Notes: generated from the sequence alone by a model not told the origin. A DNA stretch of 64,000 nucleotides from Schlesneria paludicola DSM 18645 (GCA_945876035.1 CAMCMU010000017.1:20566-84565), one strand, 5' to 3'. Counted from the first letter of the stretch, positions 39,527 to 51,948 are shown. A program made the numbers and translations.

Positions 39527-39543
39527 GGCGGGGACTCCCCGCC
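39527..39543. other. short GC-rich hairpin
   Basis: Perfect 7-bp inverted repeat GGCGGGG-ACT-CCCCGCC just after the DUF1501 stop. No T-run follows on the plus strand, so it is not a classical terminator, though it could stop transcription or protect a 3' end. Confidence 0.5.
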
Positions 39544-39718
39544 CTAACCCTGTGGTGAATTGGTATGCGGTATCAACGCTCCATTATCGACAACGCCGAC
39601 AGTCGAGGGCGGGGGGCATCATGCGATAGTCGATCTGAGATGTCGGATCTTGCCGAAGTGGTTCCGTGTGATGCACGGGGGTCCTGGAAAACGAAGCGAC
39701 ATGGCCGCCAACAGATTC

Positions 39719-40936
39719 TCACACAGTCTGTTGAAAGAGCAGCGGCATGAGTTCCCACCCGCGGTCCAGTCCGAGTGGCGAAGCCGCCGCCGTCGGTTCA
39801 TCGTAGGCCAGTCCTTGGTCTCTGGTCACCCCGCTTCCGCAGAGGGCGAAGGGAACGTATCCGTGGCTGTGGGTTTTCGTGCGCAGAAACGTCGGGTGAT
39901 CGGGGCAAACGAGGATCCGATAATCGTCCTGTGACTTCAGGTACTGATGCAATGGGCCGACGATGTGCTCATCGATCTGTTCCAGAGCCTTCACTTTTTC
40001 GTCGGCTCGTCCCTCGTGAGAGGCTTCATCCGTGGCCTCGACATGAACCACGATCAGATCGGCCACATTATCCTGCAGGGCTTTGATGGCCGCCCGTCCT
40101 TTGGCCGCATAGTTCGTGTCGAGATATCCCGTTGCCCCATCCACTTCGATCACGGACCAGCCGAGCAACCGGCCGAGGCCGCGCAGGAGATCGACAGCGG
40201 TAATCACGGCACCTCTCTTGTGAAATCGCTCTTGAAACGATGGCAACGCTGGACACTGCCCTTGCCCCCAGAGCCAGCATTGAGTGGCGGTGTGAACCCC
40301 GGTGGCCGCTCGAGCCTGATTTGCCGAGCAGGCGGCAAAGAGCGCGCCACTCTGGTCCATGATCTCGCATAACAGATCGCTGCCCGGACCGCGGGGCAAA
40401 TGCGGCTGAATCAACTGATCGGTAATATCGTGCGGAGGAGTCGTTTGTGTTGTTGTGCCAAATGGCGCAGGCCGCTGGCGTCCGCGATAAACGAGCAGAT
40501 TGCGATAGCTGACCCCGGTATGAAATTTCCAGTGATCGTCGCCACAGTGATTGCGTTGCAAAGATTCGATGAGTGTTCGGCCCAATTCGTTGGGAATCTG
40601 TTCGGCGGTGAAACTGGTCATTCGGCCTGCGGTGATCGTCACCAGATTGCAGCGGATGCACCAATCCAACGGCCCGAGTTCAATTCCCTGCGCTGCCGCC
40701 TCCAGCGGCGCTCGACCGGTGTGGTATTTCAGCGGATCGTATCCGAAAAGGCTCATCGTCCCCACATCGCTGCCAGAGGGCATTGAGGCGGGGACATGGT
40801 CGACACGACCTACGAGACCCCATTTCGCAATCTCGTCCATGTAAGGAATGCGAGCGGCTTGTAGTGGTGTTCGGCTCCCCAGTGATTCTTGCGGTTCGTC
40901 GGCAACTCCATCGGGAATGATCAAGGCGTATTTCAT
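39719..40936 (-). CDS. apgM: 2,3-bisphosphoglycerate-independent phosphoglycerate mutase, archaeal type
   Basis: Interconverts 3- and 2-phosphoglycerate in glycolysis. The 405-residue protein belongs to the alkaline-phosphatase-fold ApgM group: IIPDGVADEP at the N-terminus supplies a metal Asp, Ser56 in MPSGSDVGTMSLFGYDP is the phosphorylated nucleophile, HVEATDEASHEG and LVCPDHPT supply the metal-binding Asp/His residues, and THSHGYVPF closes the site. This is not the larger GpmI type. ATG 40936 is at the family start. Enolase lies 7 kb away and is not co-transcribed. Confidence 0.9.
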   Translation of the reverse strand: MKYALIIPDGVADEPQESLGSRTPLQAARIPYMDEIAKWGLVGRVDHVPASMPSGSDVGTMSLFGYDPLKYHTGRAPLEAAAQGIELGPLDWCIRCNLVTITAGRMTSFTAEQIPNELGRTLIESLQRNHCGDDHWKFHTGVSYRNLLVYRGRQRPAPFGTTTQTTPPHDITDQLIQPHLPRGPGSDLLCEIMDQSGALFAACSANQARAATGVHTATQCWLWGQGQCPALPSFQERFHKRGAVITAVDLLRGLGRLLGWSVIEVDGATGYLDTNYAAKGRAAIKALQDNVADLIVVHVEATDEASHEGRADEKVKALEQIDEHIVGPLHQYLKSQDDYRILVCPDHPTFLRTKTHSHGYVPFALCGSGVTRDQGLAYDEPTAAASPLGLDRGWELMPLLFQQTV

Positions 40937-41197
40937 GACGAAGTTTCGATTACGGAGTGCAGGAAATGAGGGCCGGAGCTACTTTTAGCTGGCCGACGGA
41001 ATGTTGTCGACAGATCTCGATCGGTCGTCCTCCCGAGGAACGGCGAAGTCCGTGCCCAATCGCGGATCGATGAAGTCACTCGGCCGACCATTGAGGCCCG
41101 CGAGTCTCTTCCAAAAATTGCTGGCATCCACCAGAATCAGGTCTAGCCATCGACCGGCCTTGAAACGATACCGATTCCCTCTTCGACCTGCGTCACC

Positions 41198-42307
41198 ATG
41201 CCCAATAACTGGATTTCCGACCGGATGCACCGGATTGATGCTTCTGGAATTCGCAAGGCCTTCGATCTTGCTGCCAAGATGAAGAACCCGATCAATTTGG
41301 CGATTGGGCAGCCGCACTTTGACACTCCCGAACCGATCAAACGCGCCTTGTGTGATGCGGTCATGAGCGGAAAAAATATCTACAGCTCGACACAGGGAAT
41401 CACGCCCCTGTGTGAGGCGTTCCAGAGGCGAGTCGACTTGGAACTGGGGCATGCCGATCGTCAAGCATTTGTCACGAGCGGGACGAGTGGTGGGTTGATG
41501 CTGGCTCTCTCTGTGCTGGTCAACCCCGGTGACGAGGTGATAGCCTTCGATCCTTGGTTCGTGATGTATCAGCATTTGGTGACGCTCGCCGGCGGCACCT
41601 GCGTGCAGATCGACACCTATCCCGATTTTGCGATCGATCTGAATCAGGTCCGTGACGCGATCACGCCGCGGACCAAGGCCATCCTCTGTAATAGCCCCTG
41701 CAATCCTACCGGGTCCATTGCGACCGAATCCGAGATGAAGGGTTTGGCCGAGTTAGCCCAAGAAAAAAACATTTGCCTCATCAGTGACGAGATCTATCGC
41801 GTGTTTTGTTATGATCGCCCATTCGTCAGCCCGGCAGTCTGGAATGATCGCACATTGGTGATCGATGGTTTCAGCAAGTCGCATTCGATGACCGGACTGA
41901 GATTGGGCTTTGCCCACGGGCCGGCCGATGTCATACAGCAGATGATCAAACTACAGCAGTTTACCTTTGTTTGTGCCCCTCAGCCGGTTCAATGGGCCGG
42001 ATTGGCAGCTCTGGAATACGATGTCGCGGACCGAGTGGCGGACTACGCGCTGAAATATCGTTATCTGCAAAGTGAGTTGGCTGGTCTGTATGATATTCGC
42101 GGGAGTGGCGGAGCGTTCTATCTCTTTATCAAGACGCCTCATGGCACCGGAACAGAATTCGTTGCTAAGGCGATTGAGAACCACTTGCTGGTCATTCCCG
42201 GTCAAGTGTTCAGCAAACGCGACACCCATTTTCGAATGAGTTTTGCCGCGGAACAAGTGACGCTGGAACGCGGAGTGGAAGTCTTAAAGAAGCTGGCCAG
42301 AGGTTAG
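41198..42307 (+). CDS. class I/II PLP-dependent aminotransferase
   Basis: 369-residue fold-type I aminotransferase. Features: NLAIGQPHFDTPEPI near the start (substrate loop), TSGTSGGLMLAL cofactor phosphate region, NSPCNPTGS, SDEIYRVFCYD with the pyridine-nitrogen Asp, DGFSKSHSMTGLRLGF with the Schiff-base Lys, and FRMSFAA with the carboxylate-binding Arg. Resembles aspartate or aromatic aminotransferases of the AspC/PatA type, but the amino donor is not identifiable. The ribosome site before ATG 41198 is weak. Confidence 0.88.
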   Translation: MPNNWISDRMHRIDASGIRKAFDLAAKMKNPINLAIGQPHFDTPEPIKRALCDAVMSGKNIYSSTQGITPLCEAFQRRVDLELGHADRQAFVTSGTSGGLMLALSVLVNPGDEVIAFDPWFVMYQHLVTLAGGTCVQIDTYPDFAIDLNQVRDAITPRTKAILCNSPCNPTGSIATESEMKGLAELAQEKNICLISDEIYRVFCYDRPFVSPAVWNDRTLVIDGFSKSHSMTGLRLGFAHGPADVIQQMIKLQQFTFVCAPQPVQWAGLAALEYDVADRVADYALKYRYLQSELAGLYDIRGSGGAFYLFIKTPHGTGTEFVAKAIENHLLVIPGQVFSKRDTHFRMSFAAEQVTLERGVEVLKKLARG

Positions 42308-42721
42308 TCGCCGGTCGAAAAAGGGATTGAATCGGGGCCCTGTCCGTGCTGTGCCGCTGGCGGGATTTTCAGGCGACGTCTTTGACGCATCTGTCGTGGC
42401 CTAAAATTTGGCCAGACGTTTTCAACAGAGAGGCTGACCAGAGACTCGTCCGCGTCACAGATAATGTGTGACCGAGGTAACTTCAGTCCCTGTGCGCAGG
42501 TCGGCTCCTTGCCCTTGTCTTCGCACTCAACTAGAATTCGGAAGTTTTAGGGGACGTTTTTAGGGTTCCTGCCGGCTCGTCACGTTTGTTCCCGATTCGT
42601 ATCCTAGACGAATCTCTGGATTTGCGTTGAAGGGTACAAACTCGGTGGTCGAGAGTCGGCACAATGAACGAGACGTGATCTTGGTGGGGTAACCCACTTT
42701 CAACAAATCGGAGGCTTCGGC
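42308..42721. other. upstream region of clpC
   Basis: About 410 bases that should hold the clpC promoter. I see no CtsR-type or CIRCE-type heat-shock operator. A weak hairpin TGGCC-TAAAATTT-GGCCA near 42396-42413, followed by TTTT, may end the aminotransferase transcript. Confidence 0.4.
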
Positions 42722-45250
42722 ATGTACGAGCGATTCACTGATCGCGCCCGCAAAGTGATGCAACTGGCCAATCAGGAAGCCCAGCGTTTCAATCACGAAT
42801 ACATCGGGACTGAGCACGTTCTGTTGGGACTCGTCAAAGAGGGTTCCGGAGTTGCTGCCAATGTGCTGAAAAACCTCGAAGTCGATCTCAGAAAGATTCG
42901 CCTCGAGGTCGAAAAAATTGTCCAGTCTGGACCCGATATGGTCACCATGGGCAAGCTACCACAAACACCGCGCGCCAAAAAAGTCATCGAATATGCGATG
43001 GAGGAAGCGCGTAATCTGAATCACAACTACGTCGGTACAGAACACCTGTTGCTGGGTCTGATCCGCGAACAGGAAGGTGTCGCCGCTCAAGTCCTGTTGA
43101 ATCTGGGGTTGAAGCTTGAAGACGTCCGAGAAGAGGTGCTCAACCTTCTCGGACACGGGTTGGAAGGTAGTGAAGGTGGAGGGACCGCCGAACGGGCTGG
43201 GGCGGGTGCTGCCGCTGGAGGAGTCGGCGCGGGATCGGGAAAATCCGGAAAAAGCAAAACGCCGGCTTTGGACAGTTTCGGTCGCGATCTGACAGAATTG
43301 GCCCGACAAAATAAACTCGATCCTGTGATCGGGCGTGCGGATGAGATGGAGCGTGTTGTTCAAATTCTCTGTCGCCGCCAGAAAAACAATCCCGTATTGC
43401 TGGGCGAGGCGGGAGTTGGCAAGACGGCCATCGTCGAGGGCTTCGCACAAATGGTCGTCAATGGCGAAGTTCCAGAATTGTTGCGAGACAAGCGGATCGT
43501 TGTCCTTGATCTGGCCATGATGGTGGCCGGTACCAAGTATCGAGGTCAGTTTGAAGAACGCATCAAGGCGGTGATGAATGAAGTCAAGAGGGCCAAAAAT
43601 ACGATCCTGTTCATTGACGAACTGCATACGTTGGTCGGAGCCGGAGGAGCCGAAGGGGCGATTGATGCTTCGAATGTGCTGAAACCCGCCTTGTCGCGGG
43701 GAGAGATTCAATGCATCGGTGCGACGACACTCGACGAATTTCGCAAGTACATCGAAAAAGATGGTGCTCTGGAACGCCGGTTTCAGACGGTGATGGTCGA
43801 GCCCCCATCACCCGCACAGACGATTGAAATTCTCAAAGGTCTTCGTGACCGATACGAGCAGCATCACCGCGTTCAGATCACGGACGACGCGTTGGTCAAG
43901 GCCGTGGAATTATCGACACGCTACATCACATCACGATGTCTGCCCGATAAGGCGATCGATGTGATTGATGAATCGGGTGCTCGAATCCGCTTGAAATCAA
44001 TGGTGCGGCCGCCGGATCTCAAAGAACTTGAAGAAGAAGTGGAACGGCTGAATACTCAGAAGGAAGAAGCCGTTGCCAATCAAGACTTTGAAAAGGCCGC
44101 ATCACTCCGCGATCAGGCCGACAAGCTCAAGAAAAAGAAAGAAAATCTCAACAAAGATTGGCGCGAGAAGTCCAAGGAAAAAGATGGTGTTGTTGATGCT
44201 GAAGTGATCTCGGAAGTCGTCGCCAAAATGACGGGAATTCCACTGACACGCCTTTCTAGCGAAGATGCCGTTCGGCTTCTCCGAATGGAGGAAGAACTCC
44301 ACCGCCGTGTCGTCAGTCAGAACGAGGCGATCAAGCAGGTTGCCCGATGTGTGCGTCGAAGTCGCAGTGGTTTGAAGGATCCACGGCGCCCGACCGGTGT
44401 GTTTCTGTTCGCAGGACCGACAGGTGTCGGGAAAACACTGACCGCCAAAACGTTGGCCGAGTTCATGTTCGGTGATCAGGATGCCCTAATCCAGATCGAC
44501 ATGAGCGAATACATGGAGAAGCATAATGTGAGCCGGCTGATCGGCGCTCCCCCTGGCTATGTCGGATTTGAAGAAGGGGGGCAACTGACGGAGAAGATTC
44601 GTCGTCGCCCGTATTCCGTCGTGCTGCTGGACGAAATCGAAAAAGCCCATCCTGATGTCTTTAATATGCTGCTGCAGATTATGGAAGAGGGTCATTTGAC
44701 CGACAGTTTCGGTCGAAAAGTGGATTTTAAAAATACGGTCCTGATCTTGACAACGAATGCGGGTGCCCAGGCCATTAACAGCGAATTCGGTTTCGCGCCG
44801 AAGGATGAGGATACGAACTATGATCGGATGAAAGAGAGATTGCAGCATGAACTGGAACGCGAGTTCAAGCCGGAGTTCCTCGGCCGGCTGGATGAGATCG
44901 TCGTCTTTCGGTCACTGACGGAAGAAAATCTGAAGCAGATCGTGGACATCGAACTCTCGAAAGTTCGGGAACGGCTGGCGGAGAAGGGCTTGGCATTGGT
45001 GCTGACAGAAGACGCCAAGCAATTCATCGTTGGAAAAGGGAATGCCACGGAATACGGAGCGCGGCCGTTGCGCCGGGCTGTGGAAACGTATATCGAGGAT
45101 CCTCTTTCCGAAAACCTGTTGCAGGGAGCATTTGAAGGCCACGACACGATCACCGTCAGGGTCAAGGAAGTGGGCGATTTGAAGCAATTGGACTTCCAGC
45201 CCACAACGGCGACCGAACCCCAGACCCTCAGCGTTTCAGAAGCTTCCTGA
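42722..45250 (+). CDS. clpC: ClpC-type AAA+ ATPase chaperone
   Basis: Unfoldase that feeds substrates to ClpP. The 842-residue protein has the full ClpC plan: two N-domain repeats ([20 protein letters not shown] and the later [17 protein letters not shown]), first AAA+ module with Walker A GEAGVGKT and Walker B ILFIDE, a short middle coiled coil with UVR-like [18 protein letters not shown], and second AAA+ module with [18 protein letters not shown] and a C-terminal D2-small domain. A Gly/Ala-rich linker (about 149-175) separates N-domain and D1. The tail lacks the IGF/LGF loop details I can confirm by eye. CGGAGG lies nine bases before ATG 42722, and a strong terminator follows. Confidence 0.96.
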   Translation: MYERFTDRARKVMQLANQEAQRFNHEYIGTEHVLLGLVKEGSGVAANVLKNLEVDLRKIRLEVEKIVQSGPDMVTMGKLPQTPRAKKVIEYAMEEARNLNHNYVGTEHLLLGLIREQEGVAAQVLLNLGLKLEDVREEVLNLLGHGLEGSEGGGTAERAGAGAAAGGVGAGSGKSGKSKTPALDSFGRDLTELARQNKLDPVIGRADEMERVVQILCRRQKNNPVLLGEAGVGKTAIVEGFAQMVVNGEVPELLRDKRIVVLDLAMMVAGTKYRGQFEERIKAVMNEVKRAKNTILFIDELHTLVGAGGAEGAIDASNVLKPALSRGEIQCIGATTLDEFRKYIEKDGALERRFQTVMVEPPSPAQTIEILKGLRDRYEQHHRVQITDDALVKAVELSTRYITSRCLPDKAIDVIDESGARIRLKSMVRPPDLKELEEEVERLNTQKEEAVANQDFEKAASLRDQADKLKKKKENLNKDWREKSKEKDGVVDAEVISEVVAKMTGIPLTRLSSEDAVRLLRMEEELHRRVVSQNEAIKQVARCVRRSRSGLKDPRRPTGVFLFAGPTGVGKTLTAKTLAEFMFGDQDALIQIDMSEYMEKHNVSRLIGAPPGYVGFEEGGQLTEKIRRRPYSVVLLDEIEKAHPDVFNMLLQIMEEGHLTDSFGRKVDFKNTVLILTTNAGAQAINSEFGFAPKDEDTNYDRMKERLQHELEREFKPEFLGRLDEIVVFRSLTEENLKQIVDIELSKVRERLAEKGLALVLTEDAKQFIVGKGNATEYGARPLRRAVETYIEDPLSENLLQGAFEGHDTITVRVKEVGDLKQLDFQPTTATEPQTLSVSEAS

Positions 45251-45283
45251 GGACTCGGTTCTCGTTGATCACGTTTCAAAGCC

Positions 45284-45322
45284 AATGGCCCGAAAAGAGA
45301 GAGTCTTTTCGGGCCATTTTTT
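45284..45322 (+). terminator. strong Rho-independent terminator of clpC
   Basis: A perfect 15-bp inverted repeat (AATGGCCCGAAAAGA at 45284-45298 with its complement at 45304-45318) encloses the loop GAGAG and runs into six T (45317-45322). It begins 33 bases after the clpC stop. The minus strand lacks a T-run, so it is directional. Confidence 0.95.
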
Positions 45323-45374
45323 GTTGATTGTCAAAACAGGAACGGAACCAGAGTTATCGGTCATGGTGTCGTCA

Positions 45375-47186
45375 TTAGTAGGTCCACTCAACACCGAAGT
45401 TGTAAATCCCTTCGACATACGAGGACCTCTTGTCCAGCAATTGGGGTTTGACGGGATAGGCTTGCCAGTCGATCGTATTTGCTGCTCGCTGAACGTCTCC
45501 GACGACGATTACCGTGTATCCCGTCTGAAATTCTGCTGCCCTGAAGACACTCATCTTGTTGAGGATCGGGACAAATTGTAGCAGCGGTGCCTTGGCCATG
45601 ATCGATTGCTCAAACATCACAGAGAGATAGGTCGTTGAATCCGTCGAAGAAAATTTGGTGGCCTCCCGGATGGCTGGTGTATCCCGTGGGTCTGCTAGGG
45701 TTGGCCGGAGTGAGTCAATCCCAGGCATCACCGGAGTCGTTCGGAGTGGTGGAACGTAGTAGGCATCGCCAATGTTGAAACCGGAGAGTTTGCGATTTGA
45801 ATTATTGGCCAGCAGTCCGACTTTGCTTTGAGCCACAAGTTTCAGTCTGTCGCCGCCAATGTCGAACCGCAAGCCGGCTTCCGGGCCGGCCAAGTAGGAC
45901 TGTGTTGACGAATCCAACTGCGATTGCATGATGTTTGGGACGAGGGGATCCGCGTTAATTGTGATGGGACTGAATGGGTCGGCCGTGGTCTGGGTTGTTG
46001 CGCTTGTCGTCCCAGTCGTTGTCCCAGTCGTTGTTCCAGTCGTCGTTCCAGCTGCTGTTCCGCCTTCTGTCGCGACAGGGCCTTGAACGGTGTACCCAAG
46101 CCCGCTGTCCGCGCCGCTAAAGGCGAGTCGTTCGCGAATGTTTAAGAAGCGTGCACCGGCAATCGGGCTGACAGTGATGCTGTTGTGCTCGTAGATCGGG
46201 GCCGAAAACCAGTCCAAATTTGCGCCCATCAACTGGGACTCCAGATTGACTTTGTAAAAAATGTCAAAGGGCTGGTAGACTCCTTGGTTTCCGTCTCCAT
46301 CGGTGTCCGCTCCCGCGAGAGGAATGCCGGAAAGAGCGCGCAGACGTTCTTGGTTATAGAATTGACTTGCAAACCGTATGGCGTCCGCTTGGTTATAGTC
46401 CAATCCGGTACCAGAGAAAAAATGCGAATCGGCTTGATTGAGCCAGAATCCGGATAACTGAAGTCCTGTCCTGTCAGGATTCGTCCATCCCCAGGTACCT
46501 CTCAGCCCGCCCACAAACGGATCGATGGGAAAGTCGGCGCCAAGGCTTCTGGATTTAAAAATCGCAGTGGCTGCCGCTCCGGTGTCCGTTGAGGTTCCGG
46601 TTGATGTTCCGGTTCCAATTCCGGTTGCCGTTCCGGTTCCCGTTCCCGTCGCCGCTGAGCTTGAGAGGGTTCGGCTTGGTCCGACTGCTGTCGTTGTATC
46701 CGAGGTTGTCGTTGTTGTCCCTTGGATGAATTGTCCGGTACCAGTGGGACCACCGGCATAGGGCTTGCCTGTCTTGGGATTGATCGCAGGGAGGTTGACC
46801 CCCGGTGCACCGATCAGCGTCTGTGGAGTGCCGTAAGTCTGTCCCAACAGACCATCAATAGAGAAATAATAACGGCGGTTACCACCGATTTGGCGATTGA
46901 ACCACAACCCATTTTCATTGGTGGTTTGGTCGACCGCCGGCCCCATATAAGGAGACATATTGGGCCACTGGTTCGCGTTCGGTGGGTAGCCGGCTGACTC
47001 CATTCCGGTATACGACTGCGGAGCGGTTCCGTAGTTGGAGTCGTAAGGGGGCGGTAGCATTCCTGCCGCGTCGGGATTTCCCGGCCCATATTGTGGATAG
47101 GGTGGAGTCTGTGCCTCTGCCGACACTCCAGCAGAGACCGCCAGACACCCACTCAAGACGCTCGTTAACCATTGCCTAGTCCGCAT
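45375..47186 (-). CDS. BBP7-family outer-membrane beta-barrel protein
   Basis: 603-residue planctomycete-specific outer-membrane protein. It has a signal peptide (residues 1-26, ending SAEA), a Pro/Tyr/Gly/Asn-rich segment (about 28-90), GNRRYYFSIDGLLGQTYG starting the conserved BBP7 domain, and the family's closing block ending GVEWTY with a terminal aromatic residue expected of barrels. Two low-complexity inserts, a Thr/Gly/Ser run (about 190-215) and a Thr/Gly run (about 395-415), come from repetitive DNA. ATG 47186 has GAGGGA eight bases upstream. Function unknown. Confidence 0.85.
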   Translation of the reverse strand: MRTRQWLTSVLSGCLAVSAGVSAEAQTPPYPQYGPGNPDAAGMLPPPYDSNYGTAPQSYTGMESAGYPPNANQWPNMSPYMGPAVDQTTNENGLWFNRQIGGNRRYYFSIDGLLGQTYGTPQTLIGAPGVNLPAINPKTGKPYAGGPTGTGQFIQGTTTTTSDTTTAVGPSRTLSSSAATGTGTGTATGIGTGTSTGTSTDTGAAATAIFKSRSLGADFPIDPFVGGLRGTWGWTNPDRTGLQLSGFWLNQADSHFFSGTGLDYNQADAIRFASQFYNQERLRALSGIPLAGADTDGDGNQGVYQPFDIFYKVNLESQLMGANLDWFSAPIYEHNSITVSPIAGARFLNIRERLAFSGADSGLGYTVQGPVATEGGTAAGTTTGTTTGTTTGTTSATTQTTADPFSPITINADPLVPNIMQSQLDSSTQSYLAGPEAGLRFDIGGDRLKLVAQSKVGLLANNSNRKLSGFNIGDAYYVPPLRTTPVMPGIDSLRPTLADPRDTPAIREATKFSSTDSTTYLSVMFEQSIMAKAPLLQFVPILNKMSVFRAAEFQTGYTVIVVGDVQRAANTIDWQAYPVKPQLLDKRSSYVEGIYNFGVEWTY

Positions 47187-47546
47187 CAGTCGTTCCCTCA
47201 ATTGAACGCCGTGAAGCTGGAACGGTGAGAGCCGCAATAGCTCAACACGGGCACGACAAGTCGCGCTTGAGGTTATCTATCGGGTCAATTTGGCGAGAAT
47301 CTGTATCGAATATCCGGAGGTTGCGGGAAATTACGGTTATTTCCATTGCGTTGTCCCTGCCTTGTCGCCTGCCCGCAATTTTTGCCGAACCGCAAACCGC
47401 TCGGACGCTGTCAATCCGGCAGAATCAACGTCGTGGCTCGCCATGTCGTCAACAATGACGTGCATCGTTGACGACATGACACATCAGGGAGATTCGCGGG
47501 AAGGAATCACCTGTGTCCGCCGGCGGGATAGAAACCTTCGGAGTGT
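47187..47546. other. intergenic region between eno and the BBP7 gene
   Basis: 360 bases downstream of eno and upstream of the BBP7 gene, both on the minus strand. Apart from the inverted repeat at 47442-47478 I see no gene. Confidence 0.5.
47442..47478. promoter_or_regulatory. perfect 12-bp inverted repeat, operator or transcript-end hairpin
   Basis: CATGTCGTCAAC (47442-47453) and its exact complement (47467-47478) flank 13 bases that are themselves nearly palindromic (ATGACGTGCAT). It lies about 70-105 bases past the eno stop and about 255 bases before the BBP7 start codon. No T-run follows on the minus strand, so an operator is as likely as a terminator. Confidence 0.55.
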
Positions 47547-49123
<1,577 letters not shown>

Positions 49124-50818
49124 TCATTCCCATTCGATGGTGCTGGGTGGCTTGGAACTGATGTCGTAGACCACGCGATTGACGCCGCGCACTTCATTGA
49201 TGATCCGCGTGGAAATGATTTGCAAGATCTCGTGGGGCATGGGAAACCAGTCGGCAGTCATAAAATCGTCTGTTTGCACCGCTCTCACCGCAATGACTTC
49301 TTCATAGGTTCGGCTATCGCCCATTACTCCGACACTGTGGACGGGGAGCAGGACGGCAAACGCCTGTTGAATCTGGCGATAAAGACCCGCACGCCGAAGT
49401 TCTTCCATCACGATGGCATCGGCTTCACGGAGAGTCTGCAAGCGTTCGGACGTCAGTGAGCCGAGGCATCTCACACCCAAACCCGGACCGGGAAACGGGT
49501 GTCGCCAGACGAGTTCATCAGTGAGACCCAATTCCAGTCCCATCCGGCGAACTTCGTCTTTGAAAAGATCTCGCAAGGGTTCGATCAATTCAAATCCGAG
49601 TTCTTCAGGTAAGCCGCCCACATTGTGATGCGCTTTGATCGTCGCGGCCGGTCCATCACGGTTGGCTCCCGATTCGATGACGTCAGGATAGAGTGTTCCC
49701 TGCGCTAAAAAATGGGCGTCCTGAATCGATTCGGCCTCTTTCCGAAACACCTCAATGAAGACTCGACCAATGATCTTTCTTTTTTGCTGTGGATCGGTCA
49801 CACCGGCCAACTCCGACAAGAAGCGGTGACGCGCATCGACGACGTGAAGGTCTGTCAAAAAGTGGTTCTGAAATCGCTCTCGAACCCTGTCGGATTCCCC
49901 TTTCCGCAGCAGACCATTGTCCACGAAAATGCACGATAATTGTCGGCCGATCGCCTTGTACAGCAACGCTGCGACCACCGACGAATCCACGCCGCCCGAG
50001 AGTCCGCAGATGACCCTTTTTTGGCCGACACGTACTCGAATGGAAGCCACTTCTCGTTCGATCAGCGAACTGATTTTCCATGTCCCACCGCAGCCGCACA
50101 CATTTTTGACGAAGTTGTCAAGCAGTCGGCTGCCATGCTCCGTATGCGTTACTTCCGGATGGAACTGAAGTCCATAAATCGGTCTCGTCCGATGTTTGAC
50201 GGCGGCCAGTGGACAGGTGGCCGTGTCCATGAGCGCCACGAATTGTCCGCCGGCGTCCTGAACCTGATCACCATGGCTCATCCAGACGGTCACAGACTGT
50301 GGTAGCCCTTCCAACAGCGGATCGGTTTGAGACACTCGGCAACTGGTTCTGCCGAATTCCCGTTTGTTTCCCGGTGTGACAGCACCGCCGAGGGTCTGGC
50401 AGGCGAGTTGCATTCCGTAGCATATTCCCAAAATCGGAATACCCAGCTCGAACAAACCGGGATCGACCTGCGGCGCATTCTTGTCGTAAACGCTGGCCGG
50501 GCCCCCTGACAGGATGATCCCCTTGGGTTTCAAGACCCGAATTCGATCCAGAGACAAATCGTGCCGAACGAGCTGACAGAAAACATTGTGGTCGCGCACT
50601 CGCCGGGCGATGAGCTGCGCTGTCTGACCGCCAAAATCAAGGACAAGAACCACCTCTTCCTGACGATCGTCCGACAACGATGGAACCGACAACCTGCTTT
50701 CTGCAGCGTTTTGACCGTCGGAGCAAGGGGGCGAGGTTTGTTGTGGTTCTGGAGCCGTGCTGACACAAACAGAGTCGGACGTTGCGGGTATTGATCGTGA
50801 ACGGGAGGAATCAGACAT
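49124..50818 (-). CDS. guaA: GMP synthase (glutamine-hydrolysing)
   Basis: Amidates XMP to GMP. The 564-residue protein has an N-terminal class I glutaminase (catalytic Cys in LGICYGMQL, His and Glu in LQFHPEVTH), the ATP-pyrophosphatase P-loop SGGVDSS, and the GMP synthase dimerisation domain ending [10 protein letters not shown]. The glutaminase normally begins within a few residues of its first strand, here [12 protein letters not shown] at about residue 54; the preceding Ser/Pro-rich 53 residues are unusual. ATG 50818 has no ribosome site, and in-frame TTG codons shortly before the domain could be the true start, so the start is uncertain. Confidence 0.94.
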   Translation of the reverse strand: MSDSSRSRSIPATSDSVCVSTAPEPQQTSPPCSDGQNAAESRLSVPSLSDDRQEEVVLVLDFGGQTAQLIARRVRDHNVFCQLVRHDLSLDRIRVLKPKGIILSGGPASVYDKNAPQVDPGLFELGIPILGICYGMQLACQTLGGAVTPGNKREFGRTSCRVSQTDPLLEGLPQSVTVWMSHGDQVQDAGGQFVALMDTATCPLAAVKHRTRPIYGLQFHPEVTHTEHGSRLLDNFVKNVCGCGGTWKISSLIEREVASIRVRVGQKRVICGLSGGVDSSVVAALLYKAIGRQLSCIFVDNGLLRKGESDRVRERFQNHFLTDLHVVDARHRFLSELAGVTDPQQKRKIIGRVFIEVFRKEAESIQDAHFLAQGTLYPDVIESGANRDGPAATIKAHHNVGGLPEELGFELIEPLRDLFKDEVRRMGLELGLTDELVWRHPFPGPGLGVRCLGSLTSERLQTLREADAIVMEELRRAGLYRQIQQAFAVLLPVHSVGVMGDSRTYEEVIAVRAVQTDDFMTADWFPMPHEILQIISTRIINEVRGVNRVVYDISSKPPSTIEWE

Positions 50819-50979
50819 TCAATTTGCCGGTGTGATGGAATCAGGCCCTCAGGCCCTTGGGAACAGGGGAAGGGGCCAATTCTATCGTCAGCACGGTCGA
50901 AAACAATTCTCGCGCACTGTTCGGGAGCCGAACTCTGGCCACGATTCGCCAGATTGAGCAGTTTCGGTATACTCGGACA

Positions 50980-51948
50980 ATGTCATCTTCCGACTCTTAC
51001 GCCGTCACGTCCGCTGCCGCTTCGATTCTCAGGCGTGGTGGGTTGGTCGCCCTCCCCACGGAAACCGTCTACGGTCTGGGTGCCAATGCGTTCGATGCGC
51101 GTGCCGTGGCGAAGATCTTCGCAGCTAAGGAACGCCCGTTTTTCGATCCGTTGATCGTGCACCTTGCCGAGTCGTCGTGGTGGCCGCGTGTCGTCCTCGA
51201 ATTTCCACCAAGGGCCGAACAATTAGCGAAAACGTTTTGGCCTGGTCCGCTGACGATGGTCTTACCCAAAACACCGATGATCCCGGACATCGTCACGTCC
51301 GGCTTGCCCCATGTAGCGATTCGCGTTCCTGATCATCCATTAGCCAGAGACGTTCTCCGACTCGCCGACGTGCCGATTGCGGCACCCAGTGCCAATCTCT
51401 TCGGCCGTTTGAGTCCCACAACTGCGGAACATGTCCGCCAGCAACTTGGAGATCGAGTCGATTTCATTGTCGACGGGGGTCCGTGTCGTGTCGGGATTGA
51501 ATCGACGATCGTACAGTTCGAGGGCGACACGGTCATTTGTTTGAGACCAGGCGGCATCACCTTGGAAGAGATCGAAAGCGTCGTCGGACCGGTTCGCCGC
51601 CCCGTCCCCTCATTCTCCGATGAACGGAGCCCGGCCGCACCGGGAATGTTGGCCAGTCATTATGCCCCTCGAACCAGACTCCGAATCGTCGATGACATTC
51701 CGCGCATCCCTCCGTCGCCCAGAATGGGCTTGCTTATTCTTCAGCCATGTCTTGGTTCCGAACACTACGCACAGACCGAAATTCTTTCACAAGCTGGCGA
51801 TCTGATTCAAGCGGCCTCCACGTTCTTCAACGCCTTGCATCGACTTGACGGCGCAAATCTGGATCTTATTCTGGCGGTCCCTTTACCGGACATTGGACTT
51901 GGAATTTCTATGAATGATCGACTCAGACGTGCCGCACACGAACACTAA
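50980..51948 (+). CDS. tsaC: L-threonylcarbamoyladenylate synthase (Sua5/YwlC type)
   Basis: Makes threonylcarbamoyl-AMP for the t6A modification of ANN-decoding tRNAs. The 322-residue length indicates the two-domain Sua5 form: the YrdC domain (GGLVALPTETVYGLGANA, KIFAAKERPFFDPLIVH, WPGPLTMVL, PIAAPSANLFGRLSPT, GIESTIV, LRPGGIT) followed by a linker with APGMLASHYAPR and the C-terminal Sua5 domain. ATG 50980 chosen because it precedes the domain by 15 residues; an earlier in-frame start at 50857 adds 41 residues that do not look like the family. Ribosome site weak. Divergent from guaA. Confidence 0.92.
   Translation: MSSSDSYAVTSAAASILRRGGLVALPTETVYGLGANAFDARAVAKIFAAKERPFFDPLIVHLAESSWWPRVVLEFPPRAEQLAKTFWPGPLTMVLPKTPMIPDIVTSGLPHVAIRVPDHPLARDVLRLADVPIAAPSANLFGRLSPTTAEHVRQQLGDRVDFIVDGGPCRVGIESTIVQFEGDTVICLRPGGITLEEIESVVGPVRRPVPSFSDERSPAAPGMLASHYAPRTRLRIVDDIPRIPPSPRMGLLILQPCLGSEHYAQTEILSQAGDLIQAASTFFNALHRLDGANLDLILAVPLPDIGLGISMNDRLRRAAHEH

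Noticed and set aside
39527..39543. Hairpin as terminator of the DUF1501 gene
   Set aside because: Stem is good but no T-run follows, so it was kept only as a hairpin.
42308..42721. CtsR or CIRCE heat-shock operator upstream of clpC
   Set aside because: Neither the GGTCAAA-type direct repeats nor the long inverted repeat of CIRCE is visible.
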